Source of the DNA: Cinnamomum chago
Taxonomy: Eukaryota > Streptophyta > Magnoliopsida > Laurales > Lauraceae
DNA length: 64,000 nucleotides
Assembly: GCA_038049695.1 (NCBI GenBank)
Contig: CP142453.1
Span: 14,574,001-14,638,000 of the forward strand
Reading direction: 5' to 3'
Shown piece by piece: positions 1 to 12,039 of this stretch (its first letter is position 1; every line of letters starts with the position of its first letter). A model generated the notes under the pieces. The model ran no database searches. It was not told the origin of the DNA and saw only the letters and a program-made list of their open reading frames with translations. Position numbers and translations under genes: made by a program.

Positions 1-1274
1 TTCAAAAATAACACAAAAGACATTTCTAAGAGGGCCCACTATGTAGATCTTATGATCCAAAAATAACAATCTCTTTCACTTATATGTATTATGATCCAAA
101 AATGACAATCTCTTTCACTTATGTGTTACCCCCACAAAAGTTTTAGAGAATTTAATAAATCTAACACATGCACCATTTTAGTGGGACCACCTCATAGAAC
201 TTGTCAACCTGACTCAGATGTTTAATGGACTTGAGCCTTTGTTGAACTAAGACCTTCAAAGAGTTGTCATATATTTTCAATACTTTTATTATCATGTGGT
301 TTGAGCTGGGATGATCCTATGTGCACCAAGACTCAAACCTTAGTCTGACCCCGGCCTTTAAGGGGCAGTCTCAACCCAACAATATTTTTTGAGTAGGGGG
401 CTCGAACTTAGTATCTAGGACTTGATATACACCTGAACTTAGGCCGTTCAATCCCTATTGATAATAGAAATAGGTCAGTCCAGAAACAGACCCATTGAAA
501 TTCCTACAACAGGCCATTAATTTAATGAAATTCTAAATTATAAAACTTATTGCACATGCTTGCAATGAGGTTAGTTTTGATGTTTCAACATTCATGTAAA
601 ATCTAGAGCTTCAACATTGATGAAAGCAATTAAATTGCCCTCTTTATCGTTATCTTGCACCAAGTATAGATCCCATGTGAGGGACCCTTTTTCCTTGGAT
701 CATTTATTTTATATATTAAATAAATATATGACAATGATGAAGAATAAAAGGATTCTACACTTCTCTTTCTCTCTTTAAGTGTTTGGTTGGATGTGGATTT
801 GATTTGCATTTTCAAACAGGTGTGTTTTAATGGTAAGTAGGCTCAAAACAAGTGGGTAATTTTTTGGGCCATTGGTGTAGGACTCATCTTAGTCAAACTC
901 ACACTCCACATGATATATCTAACAGACTAAGCCCCAGTCGGGTATTGATAGGAAAATGGATGCATTTGTTTTTTTCTTTTTCTCATTTTTTTTCTTCTTT
1001 GAATGGTATCATTTTTTTTCTTTTTGCTTCCATTCAAAGTTTTCTCTTTTTTAGTATGGACTTTCAACCCATGCATTTTTTCAATTTACAAAGATTTTAT
1101 AGGTGCGATATTACAAGATTTTCATTATTATTTTTCACGATAATTTCCTTCTTTTACCATAAAATCTCAAGATCTTTTTCCAATTTATTTTCTTCTAAAA
1201 ATTCTTAAAAATAATAATAGTGGATTCTTCTTTAAAAGTTTTAATTATTATAATAATTTACTATATCTTATTTC
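1..1274. other. intergenic, repeat-derived, no gene recognised
   Basis: No exon-like sequence or family could be recognised here. Open frames are short and AT/T-rich. The stretch leads up to a Helitron-like 3' terminus at 1275-1305, so part of it may be Helitron body, but I could not find the 5' end. Confidence 0.4.
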
Positions 1275-1305
1275 AGCCGGGCTAAGCACGGGAGTCTGTC
1301 GTTAG
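1275..1305 (+). mobile_element. Helitron-like 3' terminus (decayed)
   Basis: The sequence CCGGGCTAAGCACGGG forms an imperfect short hairpin. It is followed after a short spacer by GTTAG and then T, close to the Helitron 3' signature (hairpin, then CTRR, inserted before T). The same GCTAAGCA core is seen at 34.8, 36.4, 39.2 and 61.0 kb, which supports one family. The last tetranucleotide is TTAG rather than CTAG, so this copy is mutated or the end is slightly misplaced. The 5' end was not found. Confidence 0.5.
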
Positions 1306-3150
1306 TTTAGAGATAAGATGATCAATTAAATCCCTTAATTATGCATGCATGTTGCACTGACTCAGAGAGCCGTTTCCCCAGCTTTGATGGGAGAAGGTGA
1401 TTTCTATATATTTGGACAGTGAGATCCATGGATACATAGAAAATTTCAGTAGAAAAAGGAGACATGTGAAAACCCCAGCACCAGAGATCACCAAATACAA
1501 ATAAAAGAAGAAAAACTGTCAGACAATCTTGCTTTGGTCAATAAACATAGAAGCCAGTTCTAAAATTATCATATATTTTCCATTTAATTTCATGGAAGAA
1601 AAGGCCAACTTGAACTCTGCTCTGTCTTCTTTGCCTTTTTTCTCCTCTCTTTTAAGTCTCTCTTTACCTTTAAAATCTAATCTATCATTGCTGCTCAAAA
1701 GCAAAAAAGAGAAGGCCAACTTGAACCACATAGGGACAACCTATGTGATGATAGGGACCTTCTAATTGTGTTCGAGGCTCTCAATTATTTAATGATAAAG
1801 AAAGTGTGATTTTTTATGATAGGAAAATGATAATAATCTATAATATCTAGATACTAATACGGTAGAGATATGGAATGAATATGGATTTTATTCAGAAAGT
1901 GAAATATTGTATACAATATAACATAAAACATTGCCTATTTTCAAGTATATTGGTATCATAAATGACAATATCTTCAATGATATTTTTATGATCATGTTCA
2001 AGGAGTAATATTGGAATATTTTATTTTTCTCATTCAAAGTAGAAAGATAAATTGTACAAAAAAATTTTGACCAGAAACTTTTATAAATTGGAAGAATATT
2101 AAGAGAGATCCCATATTTTTTTAATCTTAAGGGGTGAATTTTTTTTTTTTTTTTTTGAGATTTTAAGCTACGGAAGAAACTTAGAAACCAATAGATTTTA
2201 TAATAATAAATGCAATTTTATTTTATGTTTTTTGTTTGAGTAAACATAACTGCACCATAAAACGCATTGTTCATATACATTTATGCGCATATGATATGAA
2301 TCTTTTAAACTTTTGTGAGCATTGTACCATAGAATAAAAAAGAAATATAAGAGAGATGACTAGTGCCATAATCCTTTAAATTTTTGTACTCTACATAAAT
2401 CATCTGGAGGGAAGCACCCATGTGGGGCTGGCCATCTTTGATCCTCAACATTCAATTTGACATTAATCAGGACTATCTAAGACTTAAGGGATAAATAAAA
2501 TAAAATAAAATTTGACAGTTGATTTTTGGGGACCATATCTAAAAGATAGCCCTCCTGGCTTGATACCCAAACCCCGGATCTGGATCAAATAGGGAAGCCT
2601 TGTTTGAACCAATCAGGGAGTGCCACATGGAAAGAGAAATTTTTGAGAGAGATGAGGTTTTTTTTAAGAGATGGGATGTGACATCTCAAACCCATGTGGC
2701 ACCCTAATTGGTCCAAACAAGACTTCCCTCTTTGGACCAAAGGGGAATCCATTTCCCCCAAACCCCTCCTCTGCAGGTAGGGTCCAGTGGGCCGTGATCA
2801 CCATTGGTGTACTTTGTACTCAATTTCATTGAAGCAGCCCCAAAGGCCAAAACCATCATGTTTTTACCCCATTTGGTGAATACAAATTATAATCCCAGAA
2901 CCATCACGGGTAATTTGGGTTGGGTAGGTGGGAATCTCTGTGCACATTCACCAACAATGCAGACTCTATATTAAGAATCTATGGAACTGAGCTCTTTCCT
3001 CATTTCCCATCCTGATGACCTTCCGTGTTGACCACTAAAATAAACAAAAAAGAAATCAACTTACCTTTTCAAATGACTGACTCAGAGTCTCTATGCAGCT
3101 TTTTACATAAAATTACCTCTGCCCAAGCTAAAAAGACATTGGTGTAAGGA
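1306..3150. other. intergenic, nothing recognised
   Basis: AT-rich sequence with scattered homopolymers. There is no convincing exon, RNA gene or element boundary. It could include distal promoter of the MIR319 locus downstream. Confidence 0.35.
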
Positions 3151-3549
3151 TACTCATATGCACCTCTATCTTCCTATCTCGCTGTCTTTGTTGTTTCAGG
3201 GTGCACCCTACAAGGTCACGTGGGCTTTAATGGTTGGGTGGTGAGGGTCTTTCAGCTGAATCTGGAGGCTCATTTACATGAGAGGGTTTGTTTGGAACAG
3301 CACATTCCCTTTGAAAAATCTGTGTGGAAAGAGGGAGAGGGGAAAGAGGGAGAGGGTCTTTTAGTTCAATCTCTCTCGGTTCCTTTTCTTTTACCCACTT
3401 TGGGTGTAGAGTTGCAGTATACACCGTCGCTTTCCTGTCTCTGACTAGTATGATGAAAACGACACATCTTTCAACCCATTACTGCTTCTCTCCCGTGATT
3501 TCTGCATCTCTCTCTTACTTTTGTTCTTAGGATATGACATAGACATGGT

Positions 3550-4640
3550 TTCTTCAGTAACGCCTTCTTCTTCTTCTTCTTCTTCTTTATCTCGGCTGTT
3601 TTTGTATTTTTAACCTTTTTTTTCACCTTAATATAGGACAATGATGTGGGGTTATTCTGTTAGCTCTCTCTGGTAGATTTGGGTGGTTCTACTATTGGGG
3701 TTCTTCTGTTATGGACTGTTTCTATGATATGGGTTCTCTCTCTCTCTCATACTTCTGTTCTTTAGATATGATATAGATATGGATTCTACTAGACCCTCTC
3801 TCTCTCTCTCTCTGCTATTTTTAACCTTTTCACCTTAAAATACGATAATGATATATATGATTTTGGGGGTTCCTCTCTCTCTCTATCTCTCTCATATGGG
3901 TTCTAGCTAAGGTTTTATTAGACCATCTCTCTCTCCCTCTCATATATGATATTGGTTCTTTTAATTCTCTCTCTTGATTTTGTTTTATATCATCACCATC
4001 ATCACTGTTTAAGCTTTAATGCATCTATCTGTACTTTATAGATAACATGAATTATTGCGATACAAAGGTTTCCTCTCTCTCTCTCTCTCGATTTTGTGTG
4101 TTTATATAATCTCCATCATCACTGATTGAGCCTTATCCCATCTATCTATGTGATACTAGGGCTCTCTCTCTATATATGTGTTTATATACCAGGGTGTATG
4201 TGTGTACCTTTGACGTACGTGTTTCATTAGGTAGAGTGATAAGAAAGAGAATTATAGGGTTTCAGAGGTCGAAACCGATAGCGCTTGAACAGCCAACCCC
4301 AAGAAGATAGGGGTTTTAAAACTGTACGTATTGCAGTCGAAGGTAATTAGAAGGTGAGATCCTCTCTCTCTCTCTCTCTAGTTTTTGTTTTTGTGATTTT
4401 TTCTTCTATTTTTTTTATATGTTTGGATGGATTGACATTTATATTGATATCATAAAGAAAGGCAGCACAGGTGAGATCCTCTCTCTTTCTCTCTAGTGTT
4501 TGTTTTTGTGATTTTTTCTTCTATTTTTTTTATATGTTTGGATGGATTGACATTTATATTGATATCATAAAGAAAGGCAGCACAACCATTTGTTTTCGCT
4601 CTCTCTCTCTTCTCTCTTCTCTCTGCTGATCTCTTTCTCT
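3550..4640 (+). promoter_or_regulatory. CT-microsatellite-rich promoter/leader of the MIR319 locus
   Basis: A dense series of (TTC)n and (CT)n tracts runs through this kilobase: TTC near 3566-3588, and CT near 3738, 3798, 4073, 4362 and 4597. Plant 5' leaders and promoters often carry such CT runs. A higher-complexity stretch at 4235-4353 ends at AAG|GTGAG, a good donor site, and could be a leader exon. Assignment to the MIR319 primary transcript is inferred from strand and from the hairpin 1.3 kb downstream. The start site cannot be fixed by eye. Confidence 0.4.
4354..4584 (+). repeat. tandem duplication of about 117 bp carrying a splice-donor sequence
   Basis: Copy 1 is 4354-4470 and copy 2 is 4471-4584. 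Both start GTGAGATCCTCTCTCT and end AAGAAAGGCAGCACA, and they differ mainly in the length of the CT run. Each copy begins with GTGAG preceded by AG, so the duplication doubles a candidate 5' splice site in the leader of the MIR319 locus. The near identity suggests a recent event. Confidence 0.85.
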
Positions 4641-5949
4641 GTCTAACAGTTTTGACTTCTATTTTGGGGTATTACTTGATGGGTTTTCAGTTTTATGTGT
4701 TGTGGTTTCAAGGTTATTACTGGAGAAAAGAGTTTACAGTTCATATGCTGTTAGGGTTCTTTCCTACTTTTTCATTACTGGTTAGGGTTAGTGTCCGGGA
4801 CATTTTCCCTCCTAAATGAGATATAGGTTTGGAATGAAGATGTTTTTCACTCTTTTTGAATTTTGCAGTGAAGAGTGTTACCGTAGATTAGGGTTTGTTG
4901 AAGAGAAGTTCTTTTATTTGGTGAACAACATTACATTAAAAATGCTCAGAATTTGTTGGTTTTGATTGTTTTGGGGCTCTTATTATTATTATTATTGAAG
5001 TTATGGGATTCATAGTTATTATTGAACAAATTTACTGATTTGGCAATTGAAAGATGGGCTTTGCCTGTGTGCATTAATCATTGAAAACAGTCTCAGTGAG
5101 AAGAGGAATAAGCATTTTGTTTGGCTTTGTGGTTGAAAAATCTTTGGTACAAATGGTTTAAAAACTCTACAGATTTCGAGTATTTTGGTTGAAAATGAGG
5201 AAAGTTTTCTTTGAATCTTAAGGCCTTTTGTGATTGCATAATGACACAGTGAGTGCCCCGGTTTTTCTTTTAAATTGATTGTGATTAACGTTTTAGAGTC
5301 AAGATAAGAACATTCTATTACTAATCTATCCATAATTTGTTGTTAGTTTTACTTTGTTTAAATCATAAGTTCATCATGTTGAAAAGAGAAAAAGCTTTCT
5401 GGTGTGTGTGTGTGTGTGTATATTGAAATATGCATAGTGAGTACAATTTGTTGGTAAACTTTCTCTAATCAAGTCTAGTGATGATGGAAATTGTTTAAAG
5501 CATTCCAGGTTCTCTTACGTGTCTATCTAATGTTCAAAATCTATGTAAAAACAAACCTTTTATTCTGGTTCCTTTTTTTCTAATAATTTTTTGTTCACCC
5601 CTTTTTAGCTTTCAAGATTTCCTTGAATGTGTCTTGTCTTGTTCATCAGTACAACCCCTTTTCCATTTTTGCATATTGATATTTTTTTCTTTAAACTATA
5701 TTTGGGGGTGAACTGGTGAAGTATCCTATTATGCATCTTAATTTCTTTGCTGCCATTATTGAAAAAGTTCTATCATATATGATTTTTGTGAGGATGTGAC
5801 CTTTAAAAAGAATTCTTTGATGTGAGTGCTTGGACTTCATGGGACGTGACCTTTCTTCTTCTGGCATGGGAAGAAGAGGGGACTGCTATGTTTCGAGAAT
5901 ATACCTAGTGGTTTCAAAGATTACACTTTGGGAGGTTTCTCCAAAGTAG

Positions 5950-6165
5950 TTTTGAGAAATGGTTTGAGAGAGCTTCCTTCAGTCCACTCATGGTTGGCTT
6001 GTGGGGTTGAATTAGCTGCCGACTCATTCATTCATACGCTCAGTAGAAAGGGAAGCCGTTTAAGCTACTTTGTGAATGTGTGAATGGTGCGGGAGATAAA
6101 CCTTACCCTCTTCCCCCTATGCTTGGACTGAAGGGAGCTCCCTCTTCCCTCTCCCTCAGGACTAC
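5950..6165 (+). ncRNA. MIR319: MIR319 microRNA precursor
   Basis: The 21 nt at 6123-6143 begin TTGGACTGAAGG and end GAGCTCCCT, matching the conserved plant miR319 as I know it. The opposite arm at 5969-5989 (AGAGCTTCCTTCAGTCC, then ACTC) is its near-complement and is the miR319* strand. The miRNA lies on the 3' arm. Between the arms is a second paired block (GCCGACTCATTCATTCATA with TGTGAATGTGTGAATGG), giving the unusually long two-block hairpin typical of the miR159/miR319 class, which is processed from loop to base. By family knowledge miR319 directs cleavage of TCP transcription-factor mRNAs and so controls leaf and petal growth. The surrounding primary transcript is not delimited here; CT-rich leader sequence lies 5' and a 241-bp tandem duplication lies 3'. 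Confidence 0.95.
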
Positions 6166-6515
6166 TACTATCTCTTGCTTTTCCTTTTTTTAATTATAGG
6201 TTAGAAATTTGTCTTTGGAAGAGCAAATTTCACATCCATTATTTTTTCATTGATGGTTCATTCTCTTCACTGCCCTTTTCCCCCTTGACTTTGTTTTCTT
6301 CTCATGCCCATTTTTTGGTGTTTGTTTGTTTGCTTTGCTAATTCATTAGGATGAAATTTATATGCCTTCCCTTTTCTAAATGTTCAAGTTACATCCATTT
6401 AAAGGAAAATAACATTCCTGCTTCTCCATATTTGTATTCTTCATGAAGAATACAACTTCACCTCTTCTGAATGTAATCCCAAGTTGTACAGTTACACCGT
6501 TATAAAGTTGAATTT

Positions 6516-7010
6516 AAAATTTGAATTACTGCTGCTGCTGCTCTCTCTCTCTCTCCTAGCTAACTTAATTTTGCAAAAATGTGGGTATTATTTTCAGGTT
6601 AGCTAAATTTTTTATTTTTATTTTTTAAGAGCCCATATTATGGTTGGTGCTCATTGTCGCAACTTGGTTCATGTCATGTTACCATTCTAAACAGAAAAAA
6701 AGAAGGAAAGTTCGACTTCTTTTATGGTTTGTAAAACAGTTATATGTGTAGGGCATAAAATTTGAATTGCTGCTGCTGCTGCTGCTCTCTCTCTCTCTCT
6801 CTCCCCTAGCTAAACTTAATTCTGCAAAAATGTGGGTATTATTTTCAGGTTAGCTAAACTTTTTTTTTTTTTTTTCTATTTTTTAAGAGCCCATATTATG
6901 GTTGGTGCTCATTGTCACAACTCAGTTCATGTCATGTTACCATTCTAAACAGAAAAAGAGAAGGAAAGTTCGACTTCTTTTATGGTTTGTAAAACAGTTA
7001 TGTGTGTAGG
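6516..7010 (+). repeat. tandem duplication of about 241 bp with GCT/CT microsatellite
   Basis: Copy 1 starts at about 6516 and copy 2 at 6757, ending near 7010. Each copy begins AAAATTTGAATT, continues with (GCT)n(CT)n and CCTAGCTAA, then ATGTGGGTATTATTTTCAGG, and ends in ACTTCTTTTATGGTTTGTAA. The copies differ in microsatellite and poly-T length and a few substitutions. The unit lies about 370 bp downstream of the miR319 hairpin and may be part of its primary transcript. Confidence 0.85.
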
Positions 7011-7892
7011 TTATAATTGTTTTATTGTTCTTAGATTTTCTCCTAGCCTTTTTTTTTGGGTAAAGGATTTTCTCCTATCCTTTGTATCAGTGTAGGACTG
7101 TAGGCAACTATTTATTTTATATTCATGATACCAATTCTAAAAGCTTATTGGCATTTCCTGCTCATGGTATTTTGGAAATGTCTTGGCTTATATCAGCTAT
7201 GATTTCTTCTTATTATTATTTGCTATGTTGGGCTACTGGTCTAGTATAGTTACTTCAACTTGAGGATCCAGGGATCGATCCCTGGGCATGTGTGCAAAAC
7301 TAAGGTGCCAACATTGCTCAAATGAGAGGGAACTTTCATTCTTCTGCGTAATTTCTATAATCACTGCATCTAATCTTGTTGAGGTTCTTGAAGACATTTC
7401 TTCGTCTTTCATGTCTTTTTATTATTTCATATGATTAGCTGGAGATTTTTTTTTTCAAGGTGCAGCAGCACTCATTGCACTCTACTATATCAAAATGTGT
7501 TTTTTTTTCCCAGTTCATGTTGTTTCCAAATTTGTTTTCATTTTGAGGGGCTTATTGATGGTTGTGGTAGTGGATAAGCATTCCATTGAAAGTGCATTAA
7601 CTCACAAATGCCGGTTTTATTGGTTTTTTTTTTCTCCACTTCCATTTCTCACGCCCTATTTCTAGTCTTGCAGATAATTGTTTCATAATCCATCTTTTAG
7701 TTCATGGGTGGTTTCAAGGCAGTGGGAATCCAGTATTGTGAGCACATTCTCTGATGTTGTCTGTTTCTTGCTTTACCATGCTTCATGTATCATCTCATTT
7801 TTTATGGAAACGATGGAGATTGCATTGGTTAGAGAGATAATATTGCCAATCTCATTGTTGATCTTTTATGAGTATGATAACTTTTCTTTTTA

Positions 7893-8271
7893 GGGAAAAT
7901 TTCAAATAAGGCCTCAAGTTTTTGCCTTATTTCAAAGGACAATCGGCCATTTAAACTTTTCAGAAGTGGAAGCTTATATATATACCACCTATTCTTGTGG
8001 GGACGTTGGTTGCCGTTAATCACTTTGAGGATGCTAGTGAGGCAACAAAGGAGAAAATTGCAGAAGTGGATGAGGGTTTTATTTCAATGAAGGGTAATTT
8101 GGGCATTTAAAAAAAATTGGGGGAGAAATTCGCTGGAAAATAACTTTAAATGGCCGGTTGTCCTTAATTAAAAACTTACTTTAGAACTTAGGCCCTAATT
8201 TGTAAAGTTATGAAACTTGTGTCATTCTATGAAATAAAGCAAAAACTTGAGGCCTTATTTGAAATTTTCCC
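7893..8271. mobile_element. MULE-type MITE with long TIRs
   Basis: The ends are inverted repeats. The left end starts GGGAAAATTTCAAATAAGGC and continues through CTCAAGTTTTTGCC; the right end is its complement, ending TTTGAAATTTTCCC. A second complementary pair lies inside (CGGCCATTTAAA and TTTAAATGGCCG). Flanks TTCTTTTTA on the left and a near match on the right look like a degenerate 9-bp target duplication, as expected of Mutator-like elements. There is no transposase, so it is non-autonomous, 379 bp long. Confidence 0.75.
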
Positions 8272-8345
8272 TTCCTTTTTAAGTTTGATCACATCTCTGT
8301 TTTTTTTTTTGGTTATCCAGCTAAGGGGCTGGTTCTCTCGGACAC

Positions 8346-8465
8346 TCGCACATGTGAGGTAATAGGAAATCGCACATGCAAGGGGCGGACAACTTGTACA
8401 TGTGAGGTAATAGGAACTCACACATGCAAGGATACACTCACGCATGCAGAGTTATAGGAACTTGT
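8346..8465 (+). repeat. short tandem repeat, about 49-bp unit
   Basis: Two clear copies, and a decayed third, of a unit containing ACATGTGAGGTAATAGGAA and CACATGCAAGG begin near 8347, 8396 and 8440. No function is apparent. Confidence 0.6.
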
Positions 8466-8469
8466 TACA

Positions 8470-10180
8470 CATACTAACTCTTATATTTATCTGTTTTAAT
8501 TTTTCTTCCTATCTATGATGCTTGGATATGGGATGGAAAAGACTGCGGAGATGGATTTTACACACAAAATGTAGTACTAGATACCATGCGAAGTATATGG
8601 GTGTCATAGTTTCTTGTGGGCATTGTGGAAACTTTCATCCGATATTCATATTTTCACATCTTTGGAATGCTGTGAAGAAATACAGCCATCTTTTCCTATT
8701 TTTATTTACCTTCTTTTATTATTTTCTTTTAAGTAAGATGGGGACATCCCTCATCTTTCAGTAATCATAGAGACATTCCTTCCCAGATTCCATTTTCCAC
8801 CTTTGTGAATGTTCTTGGAGACGTTTCGCTCCTGCTACATCTTCCCATGGGGAAATGGTGATAAAGCTTTTTGTTAAGGGCAAAACACGCAAGCGTGCAA
8901 GGGCATCAACCCATCTAAGTTTCTTATCTTCTTTAGCACTTTTAAAATTTGAACCTTTTTAGACATTTTCCTCCGCAATATCTGCTTTTCCTACATTTTT
9001 CTTTCATTCTTCTTGGTTTCATCTCTTCTTTTCCTACTTCTCAAACACTAACCATGTTTCACATTACAAGAACTTGGAACTTGAAGTTCATCAATGTTTG
9101 TTGACATTTGATTGGTTATATTTAGAATTTCTTGGGACTCTCCAATCTCCATAGGCTTTGTTTCAGTTTTTTATTGAACAAAAGGTGGCTGCCTCACAGC
9201 CAACTAATGAGCACTACCCCTACCTCGAGCTGAGTTCTGTCGTATCTATTATCTACATTAATATAAAGACCTGTTTTTCTTCTTCGTTGAAACATGAAGA
9301 TATTAAAATATCTCTCTCTCTCTCTCTCTCTAAGTAGCAAGTACTGATCTGAAAAAGGTTATTAAAAGAGGAAAAAGCTCTTGAGTTTGCAGGTGTGAAA
9401 GTACAATCAATGCCATTTTTTTATTTGTTTCTTTTCATCTAAAGCCTGCCACTGCCTACCATTTTGTTTCATGCGTTGGTAGAAGAATTTAGTTTTCGTG
9501 GGACTTGGGCTGGCTTTGTCTAGCATTTCCAAGGAAAAAAACTTTGGTATATTTTCAATAAAAAGAGGCATATAGGTGAAATTAAAGTACATTTCCCTCA
9601 CACCTTCAATTTCTCAGGAAGCTATGGAGGTAAGAATTTCCAAACATGCATTCCTTTTATTTTGTTAATTTCCATGAAAATGCAGTTGGCCAAACACAGA
9701 CCAGCTCTACAAACCCTTGATTGGTTGGTGGATGGAAGTGGCAACTCTTTGTACCCCTTTCTTCATGTGTTTGATTGATTGTGATTTCATGACCTTGGGT
9801 TTTTATTTTCCTGAAAGTTAGGAGATGGGTTTGGTGAGGGTGTGGTATTTTCAATGTATTAGATGAGGGGAGTTGAGAGATTGGTCACCATAAATGAAGA
9901 AGAATATTTTCTAGGATGTGACTTGTTAGGTAATATGACTAATGGGTAACACTGGCGTCTGCTTAAAAGCATCTTATTGGAAATATGGGTTACATGGTTT
10001 TCCAGTTTCGAGTGAAAATTATGGGCTACATGTGAGGTAATGACTGATGGATAACAATGCGTGTTCTTGTTGATGGTCTCAAAGTTGAGAGAGAGAGAGA
10101 GAGAGAGCAACAATGATGTGAAATTTTCAGATTATTGTTTTGATTTGATGGTGTTTATTAAAAAATATGGCATTTAGATT
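8470..10180. other. intergenic or primary-transcript sequence, nothing firm
   Basis: The stretch is AT/T-rich with (CT)n at 9309-9331 and (GA)n at 10088-10108. A 12-nt segment GAAGCTATGGAG at 9619-9630 sits between CAG and GTAAGA and could be a micro-exon, but nothing else supports it. No protein family is recognisable. Confidence 0.3.
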
Positions 10181-10184
10181 ACAG

Positions 10185-10225
10185 TGGCTGACCTTGAGAA
10201 ATTTAAGTCGGATTACTTAGTACAG
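10185..10225 (+). other. possible orphan 41-nt exon
   Basis: The sequence between ATTACAG and GTTTGTG has consensus splice borders and one open frame reading ADLEKFKSDYLVQ after two leading bases. I do not recognise the protein. It could be a 3' exon of the MIR319 primary transcript, a remnant of a lost gene, or chance. Confidence 0.25.
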
Positions 10226-10619
10226 GTTTGTGACAACCCTCATCCCTTTTTCTGTCTTTGTATGTGATATCTGGATGTGGCTCTCTAAAAAATGAGGACT
10301 GTGTAAAGCTGTAAATGCTCCAGAGTAGATTACCTGGCCCTTGGAGCAGGAAACCAGGTCGTGGGCAATTTTTTTTAAATCCCCTATCAATAGTGGTCCA
10401 GTTGTAGGTTTGGTTCGGACCAAGCCAAGTATAATTTTTTAAAAGCCCTACTGTGTGAGGGAAGATGACTTGCTACTATTTTTAACTCTGAACAACTAGG
10501 TAAGAATAAACACCTTTTGGATAAGATGCTGTTCTTCTTGTACCTATTAACACGCTTTGTAAATATGTTTTATGCTTATGTATATTGACAAGATATGCGT
10601 TATATATATATATATATAT

Positions 10620-10732
10620 GAGAGATGCTCTCACCTTATTATGGTGGGGGCCTTCATATCCATATCCAATGTCAACAACTTAAATATGAGAGGTTTTACT
10701 CCTATCTCTAATAATAAAGTGAGAGCATCTCC
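10620..10732. mobile_element. small MITE inside a TA microsatellite
   Basis: The 113-bp segment begins GAGAGATGCTCTCACCTTAT and ends with the complement ATAAAGTGAGAGCATCTCC, and it lies between runs of TATATA. Terminal inverted repeats of about 20 bp and insertion at TA suggest a small MITE. The superfamily is not certain. Confidence 0.6.
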
Positions 10733-10787
10733 TATATATAAATTCAGGAGTATATATAAGCTCATGTGTTATTTAATGTGTTAGGGC

Positions 10788-12037
10788 CCATTCGAATTCT
10801 TGGAAATTTTTGGTAGAGTGGGTTGCAAAGAAGAATAGCTCATGTGGATGTTCGGGCATGCAGATGTCACTGTTGTTAGGGTTGGTGCTTTTAAATTCAG
10901 GGGTCTCCTGGTCTTTTGATGGCCTGCAGCAATCGAGCCTCTTTGTCCTTTGACCGTCATATTGGGACGTACATTCAGACTTTTTAGCTGGCGAAAATTA
11001 CACCGAAGGTTCTTTTACTTGGATGTTTTTACAAGAATATGGTAGGCTGGAAATTTATGGTCATGATGTTATCTTTCTGAATGCTGTGATTTTTTTATTA
11101 AAATTTTAAATTTTCGACCACCTAAAATGTTATAAATGACCTTTGGAATTTTTAAAATTCCAACATCTTTTGCTTTTTGGTTAGATCTGGTTTGTTTCTT
11201 TGTTTGAATTCAAGGAGCTCATATCTCTAAATATATGGAATTCTTGAATCTTCATTTGTACTTGAGAATTATAAATTTTAGTAAAAATAAAAGAGGTTGG
11301 AATTTTAAGAATTCCTAAGGTCGTTCGAGGTTTTTTAACTGGTTAGAATTTGGAATTTTGATAAAGAAACACGGCACGGGGACAAGACATAATTGTCATG
11401 TCCATCAATTTATAATGTACGAAATCCTTATCATAAATTCTAGTAAAGGAATAGGCCCTTAGGGTCTGGTTGCAACCATTTTTTTTACAGGAACTCTTAA
11501 TAACAATGCTGGGGTTGTCTTTGGAAATTCTAAGGGCCTATTTTTTTTTGTTTGGAATTTAGGAAATTATTATTTATGGGATTTTTGAATTTTCAGTTAG
11601 AGTAGAATTCCCTTTGTACTTGCACATCCAGAAATTGCATCAAACAATAAAGGGGTTGGGATTTTTGAATTCCGACATAGCAGTAGGGACCTTTTAGGTG
11701 GTTGAGATTTTGAAATTCTTGTGAGGAAATATGACATTTATAAATATTAAGGGATAAGCCATCACATCTTGTGAAAAAAAAAATGGAACACCCGACATAA
11801 TAAATTCTTATCAAAGATTCCTGGAAAGAAATAAGCTCTAAATTTCCTTTTTTATTAAGTTTAGATGGTGAGAATTTGCCATGTGAAAAGCCATCTTTTG
11901 CCAGTAAAATTCTAGACTTCCATATGTCACTTTCCTTCAAGCATTTTGGAAATTTACTTAGAGGGGACATGCATTTGAGATTCTCCAACTTCTCCAAATA
12001 ATATATCCTCAAATGTTTGTAACTAAACGGGCCCTAA
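10788..12037. mobile_element. two related decayed GGGCC-ended elements
   Basis: A first unit (about 10788-11459) starts AGGGCCCATTCGAATTC and ends AATAGGCCCTTAGGG. A second (about 11530-12037) starts AAGGGCCTA and ends AAACGGGCCCTAAA. Their interiors align loosely (TTTGTACTTG, AGGGGTTGG/AGAGGTTGG, GTGGTTGAGATTTTGAAATT, TCTTATCAAAGATTC versus CCTTATCATAAATTC). Ends of this kind are common in hAT-like MITEs. Target duplications were not resolved. Confidence 0.45.
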
Positions 12038-12039
12038 AG

